Assembly (NCBI RefSeq): GCF_014199615.1
Contig: NZ_JACHOB010000001.1
Coordinates: forward strand, 496,001-560,000
Reading direction: 5' to 3'
Origin: Parvularcula dongshanensis
GTDB taxonomy: Bacteria; Pseudomonadota; Alphaproteobacteria; Caulobacterales; Parvularculaceae
Length of the DNA: 64,000 nucleotides
Shown: positions 61,217-64,000 of the stretch, one piece after another
How positions within the stretch are numbered: position 1 is the stretch's first letter
How the letters are laid out: each line of letters opens with the position of its first letter
Position numbers and translations under genes: made by a program
The notes under the pieces: generated by a model
Databases searched by the model: none
Seen by the model: only the letters and a program-made list of their open reading frames with translations
What the model was told of the DNA's origin: nothing

Positions 61217-63352
61217 TTACCGTTCCAACCCCAGGGCCTCGGCGAAGTAGGCGTATTGCAGCGCGAGGCGCTTCGCCGTCTGGTCGAGGTTCGCCGCCGC
61301 GCCGTGACCGCCCTCGATGTTCTCGTAGTACAAGAAGGGCTGGCCGTTGGCCTGCATCTTCCTCGCCATCTTGCGGGCGTGGCCGGGGTGGACCCGGTCG
61401 TCCTTGGTCGAGGTGAAGAAGAACGGACGCGGATAGTCCTTGTCTTCCTCGAGGTTCTGATAGGGCGAGATCGTCTCGAGGAAGGCGCGCTCCTCGGGGT
61501 CGTCCGGATCGCCGTACTCGCCGACCCAGGAAGCCCCCGCCAGGAGCTTGTCGTAGCGCAGCATGTCGAGGAGCGGCACGCCGATGCCGATCGCGCCGTA
61601 GAGGTCCGGCCGCTGGGTCATCGAGACGCCCATGAGGAGGCCCCCGTTCGAGCCGCCGAGGATGCCGAGCTGCTTCGGCGTGGTGATGCCTCTTTCGATC
61701 AGGTCCTCGGAGACGGCGTAGAAGTCGTCGTAGATCCGCTGGCGCTCGCCCTTGAGGCCGGCCTGGTGCCAGGCGGGACCGTACTCGCCCCCGCCCCTGA
61801 TGTTGGCGATGACGTAGACGCCGCCGCGCTCGATCCAGAGCTTGCCTTGCGTGCCGGAGTAGCCCGGCAGGATCGGCACCTGGAAGCCGCCATAGCCGTA
61901 CTGGATCGTCGGCGCGGGGCCGCCCTCCAGGACGTCGTCCTTCGCGATGACGGTGTAGGGAACCTGCGTGCCGTCCTTGCTCGTCGCCTTGTACTGACGG
62001 ATCGAGACGCCGCCGGCATCGTAGAAGGCGGGACTCGTCTTGATCGCGTCGGGGTCGCCCTTCGCGGGCTTGTAGTAGAGCGTCTCCGGCGTGACCGGGT
62101 CCTCGTGCATGAGGAGCATCTCGCCCGTCGCCTCGTCGACCGAGACGACGTCCGCGACGCCCTTGGGCGGCAGGTCGACGGCGCCTTGGGTCCAGCCGTC
62201 CTCGCCCGGCGTGAAGCTCAGCACACGGCCGTTGATGTCGTCGAGGAGCGAGACGTAGATCCGGCCCGGGCCGGAGGAGACGCCCTGGACAGCCTGCGTC
62301 TTCGACGGCGAGAAGACGAGCTCTGCCGTCTCTGCGGCCGGGTCGTAGGCGACGACCGCGCCGAGGGGGAAGTCCTGGCCGTCATGGGACCAGGGCTCGT
62401 TCAGGCTGACGATGATCTGGCCGTCGAGGTACCCCGCGAGGTCGACCTTGGAGGGGAAGGGAAGCTTCACGAAGCGGCCGTCCGGCCCTCGCAGGTGGTG
62501 CTCGGAATCGTAGAACGTCACCGCCCGGACGATGCCGCCCAGGTGCTCGCCGCGCTCGTGGTCGTAGATCGAGAAGGGCCAGACGCCGACATCAGTGCTC
62601 TCGCCCTCGAAGACGACCGGCGCGTCGGCGATGGGCGTGCCGCGCTTCCAAAGGCGGGTCTTCACCGGGTAGCCGGACTCGGTCGCGCCGTCCGTGCTGG
62701 TGCCGACGAGGAGCGTGTCGGCGTCGAGCCAAGCCGTGGACGCCTTCGCCTCTTCGAGCGTGAAGCCGTCCTGCACGAAGCTGCGGCTCTTCACGTCGAA
62801 CTCGCGCCGCACTGCCGCGTCCGAGCCGCCGCGGGAGAGGGTGAGGAGGCAACGGTCGTAATCGGGCGCGAGGCAGTCCGTACCCTTGTAGACCCAGTTC
62901 TCGCCCTCGTCCTCGGACAGCTTGTCGACGTCCAGGATAACGTCCCAGTCCCCGGCCCCCGCGACGTAAGCCTCGGTCGGCATGCGGCGCCACAGGCCGC
63001 GAACATGCGCCTGGTCCTGCCAGAAGTTATAGGCGTAGTTCCCGCGCAGCGCGGCGGCGGGGATGCGTTCCTCGGAGGTCAGGATCGCCGCGGCCTCGTC
63101 CAGCATGGGCTGGTAGAAGGGGCTCGACTGCAGCTCTTCGAGGCTGCGGTCGTTCTGTCCGCGCACCCAGTCGAGGGCGCGTTCGCCTTCGACCTCTTCG
63201 AGCCAGAGGTAGGGGTCGTCGGAAGTCGTCTCTTGCGTCGTCTCGTTCGTCACGGAGTCCTCGCTCGTCTGAGCCTCGCCCGCGCCGATGGCGGACAAGG
63301 AAAGGGCGGCACCTCCGGTCAGGAGCGCCGCCCTCAGCGTGTTTCGTTTCAT
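61217..63352 (-). CDS. Prolyl oligopeptidase (S9A), exported
   Basis: A 711-residue serine peptidase with a signal peptide (MKRNTLRAALLTGGAALSL and beyond). After an Asn/Thr/Glu-rich linker, DPYLWLEEVEGERALDWV starts the beta-propeller, and the catalytic domain has GGSNGGLLMG (nucleophile Ser568), KDDRVHPGHARKM (Asp) and EGGHGAAANL (His). The family cleaves after proline in short peptides. Start at ATG 63352. It adds to the set of exported peptide hydrolases in the window. Confidence 0.95.
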   Translation of the reverse strand: MKRNTLRAALLTGGAALSLSAIGAGEAQTSEDSVTNETTQETTSDDPYLWLEEVEGERALDWVRGQNDRSLEELQSSPFYQPMLDEAAAILTSEERIPAAALRGNYAYNFWQDQAHVRGLWRRMPTEAYVAGAGDWDVILDVDKLSEDEGENWVYKGTDCLAPDYDRCLLTLSRGGSDAAVRREFDVKSRSFVQDGFTLEEAKASTAWLDADTLLVGTSTDGATESGYPVKTRLWKRGTPIADAPVVFEGESTDVGVWPFSIYDHERGEHLGGIVRAVTFYDSEHHLRGPDGRFVKLPFPSKVDLAGYLDGQIIVSLNEPWSHDGQDFPLGAVVAYDPAAETAELVFSPSKTQAVQGVSSGPGRIYVSLLDDINGRVLSFTPGEDGWTQGAVDLPPKGVADVVSVDEATGEMLLMHEDPVTPETLYYKPAKGDPDAIKTSPAFYDAGGVSIRQYKATSKDGTQVPYTVIAKDDVLEGGPAPTIQYGYGGFQVPILPGYSGTQGKLWIERGGVYVIANIRGGGEYGPAWHQAGLKGERQRIYDDFYAVSEDLIERGITTPKQLGILGGSNGGLLMGVSMTQRPDLYGAIGIGVPLLDMLRYDKLLAGASWVGEYGDPDDPEERAFLETISPYQNLEEDKDYPRPFFFTSTKDDRVHPGHARKMARKMQANGQPFLYYENIEGGHGAAANLDQTAKRLALQYAYFAEALGLER

Positions 63353-63412
63353 TCGAAGGCCCCTCGCATGGTTCGCGAAGAGCCTAAAGGCGCAATGCGC
63401 GGCCTGCCAAGC

Positions 63413-63961
63413 TCAGCGCTCGGCGACCTGGACGACAGGCGCGAGGTTCGCCTCGACCTGAGCCGCGTCGTAAGCCGCGATGGTGTCAGCGGGCTTCTCG
63501 CCGCGGCCGAACTTCACATAGGCGATGGCCGTGTAGCGGTTGCGCTCGCGCAGGTCGAAGTCGTTCGACGGACCCCAGGGGTAGCCGAAACCGTAATAGG
63601 GGAAGGGCCGCCCGAAGCCGTAATAGCTGTACGCGCCCGGCCCGTAAGCACCCGTGCCGACCGAGGTGTAGTTGGTCTGCTTCTCGGTGTCGTCCTTGAC
63701 CACGACGAAGTAGTCGTAGCCGTTCTGGAGCGTCAGCTCCGCCGCACGGTAGAGAAGGTAGTTCTCGACCGTGTCGCGCCCCGTCAGCGAGTTGCCGCGG
63801 AAGGTGATGCGGTAGCGGTCGTCTTCGATCTTCTGGTCGGTGAAGCCGTAGCCCGAGCGGCTGCCCTCGGCGGAGGTGTAGGGGGTGGAGGTCGCGCAGC
63901 CCGCGAGCGTCAGCAGTCCGGCCGCGATCAGCGCGGCTTTCTGTCCTGTGGTCTTGATCAT
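63413..63961 (-). CDS. CC0125/CC1285-like lipoprotein
   Basis: A 182-residue lipoprotein: MIKTTGQKAALIAAGLLTLA followed by the lipobox Cys in LAGCATSTPYT. The core SGYGFTDQKIEDDRYRITF, then RGNSLTGRDTVENYLLYRAA and GYDYFVVVKDD, fits the caulobacterial CC0125/CC1285 lipoprotein family. A Gly/Tyr/Pro-rich stretch (GPGAYSYYGFGRPFPYYGFG) lies at about residues 105-130. Function unknown. Near the window end; its promoter region contains an AT-rich palindrome. Confidence 0.82.
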   Translation of the reverse strand: MIKTTGQKAALIAAGLLTLAGCATSTPYTSAEGSRSGYGFTDQKIEDDRYRITFRGNSLTGRDTVENYLLYRAAELTLQNGYDYFVVVKDDTEKQTNYTSVGTGAYGPGAYSYYGFGRPFPYYGFGYPWGPSNDFDLRERNRYTAIAYVKFGRGEKPADTIAAYDAAQVEANLAPVVQVAER

Positions 63962-63984
63962 CTCGGTCCTCTCCGTTCTGTCTA

Positions 63985-63996
63985 GCTATATATAGC
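63985..63996. promoter_or_regulatory. AT-rich palindrome upstream of the CC0125-like lipoprotein
   Basis: GCTATATATAGC is a perfect 12-bp palindrome 23 bp upstream of the lipoprotein start codon. It may overlap the -10 region or be an operator. Confidence 0.35.
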
Positions 63997-64000
63997 AGGA

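Noticed and set aside
61256-63985. 909-codon open frame antisense to the S9 peptidase
   Set aside because: Shadow frame; the minus-strand frame has signal peptide and catalytic motifs.

Overview
The window is one continuous, gene-dense stretch of a high-GC chromosome from an alphaproteobacterium. Lineage signals: a ChvG-type sensor kinase followed by a short HprK, a mannose-type EIIA and HPr; leuS-lptE-holA, miaB-ybeZ-ybeY-corC-lnt and rimP-nusA-ylxR-infB blocks in alphaproteobacterial arrangement; an UrcA-family and a CC0125/CC1285-like protein; a LexA box of the GTTC-N7-GTTC class; and an EcfG-like promoter. Several signal-peptide hydrolases (M1, M16, S9, two amidohydrolases) plus a TonB receptor recall marine Parvularculales/Hyphomonadales-type protein degraders. 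That placement is inference. I saw no rRNA, tRNA, CRISPR array, transposase or prophage genes.

Layout. 1-1515: end of the sensor kinase and a translationally coupled hprK-EIIA-HPr phosphorelay. 1547-4269: two exported amidohydrolase-fold proteins, one apparently without metal ligands. 4419-5145: a small acidic protein with a stress-type promoter and a GFA-family zinc protein. 5151-8343: a coupled membrane cassette (HAD-UbiA, GT-C, SMR-like) that looks like a polyprenyl-phosphate-sugar system. 8530-14065: rph, an acyltransferase, DUF6702-like, MgtC-like and M1 peptidase genes. 14311-18073: SET protein, pyrF, nth and small conserved proteins. 18135-24890: a hydrolase remnant, an orphan ABC ATPase, a TonB receptor, a DUF3072-like gene with a LexA box, MscS and a TraB/GumN lipoprotein. 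24887-34242: coaBC, ubiB, infB, ylxR, nusA and rimP, interrupted by an opposite-strand UrcA gene. 34394-37431: a GT2 glycosyltransferase coupled to an unusual acyl-adenylating ligase / carrier protein / left-handed beta-helix acyltransferase fusion. 37377-46643: trmB, metK, an XRE regulator, lnt, corC, ybeY, ybeZ and miaB, interrupted by a self-contained XRE/membrane-protein cassette with a two-site operator. 46730-52634: MscS, TetR, rplS, trmD, a glucan-type ABC exporter and a GC-poor orphan. 52736-63961: M16 peptidase, PEP-CTERM-like protein, holA, lptE, leuS (with an internal GC-poor patch), a 484-bp structured intergenic region, an S9 peptidase and a lipoprotein.

Most promising for novelty: the GT2 + ligase-carrier-acyltransferase pair, the HAD-UbiA/GT-C/SMR cassette, the GC-poor segment inside leuS, the tandem operator of the small XRE/membrane pair, and the structured region upstream of leuS.
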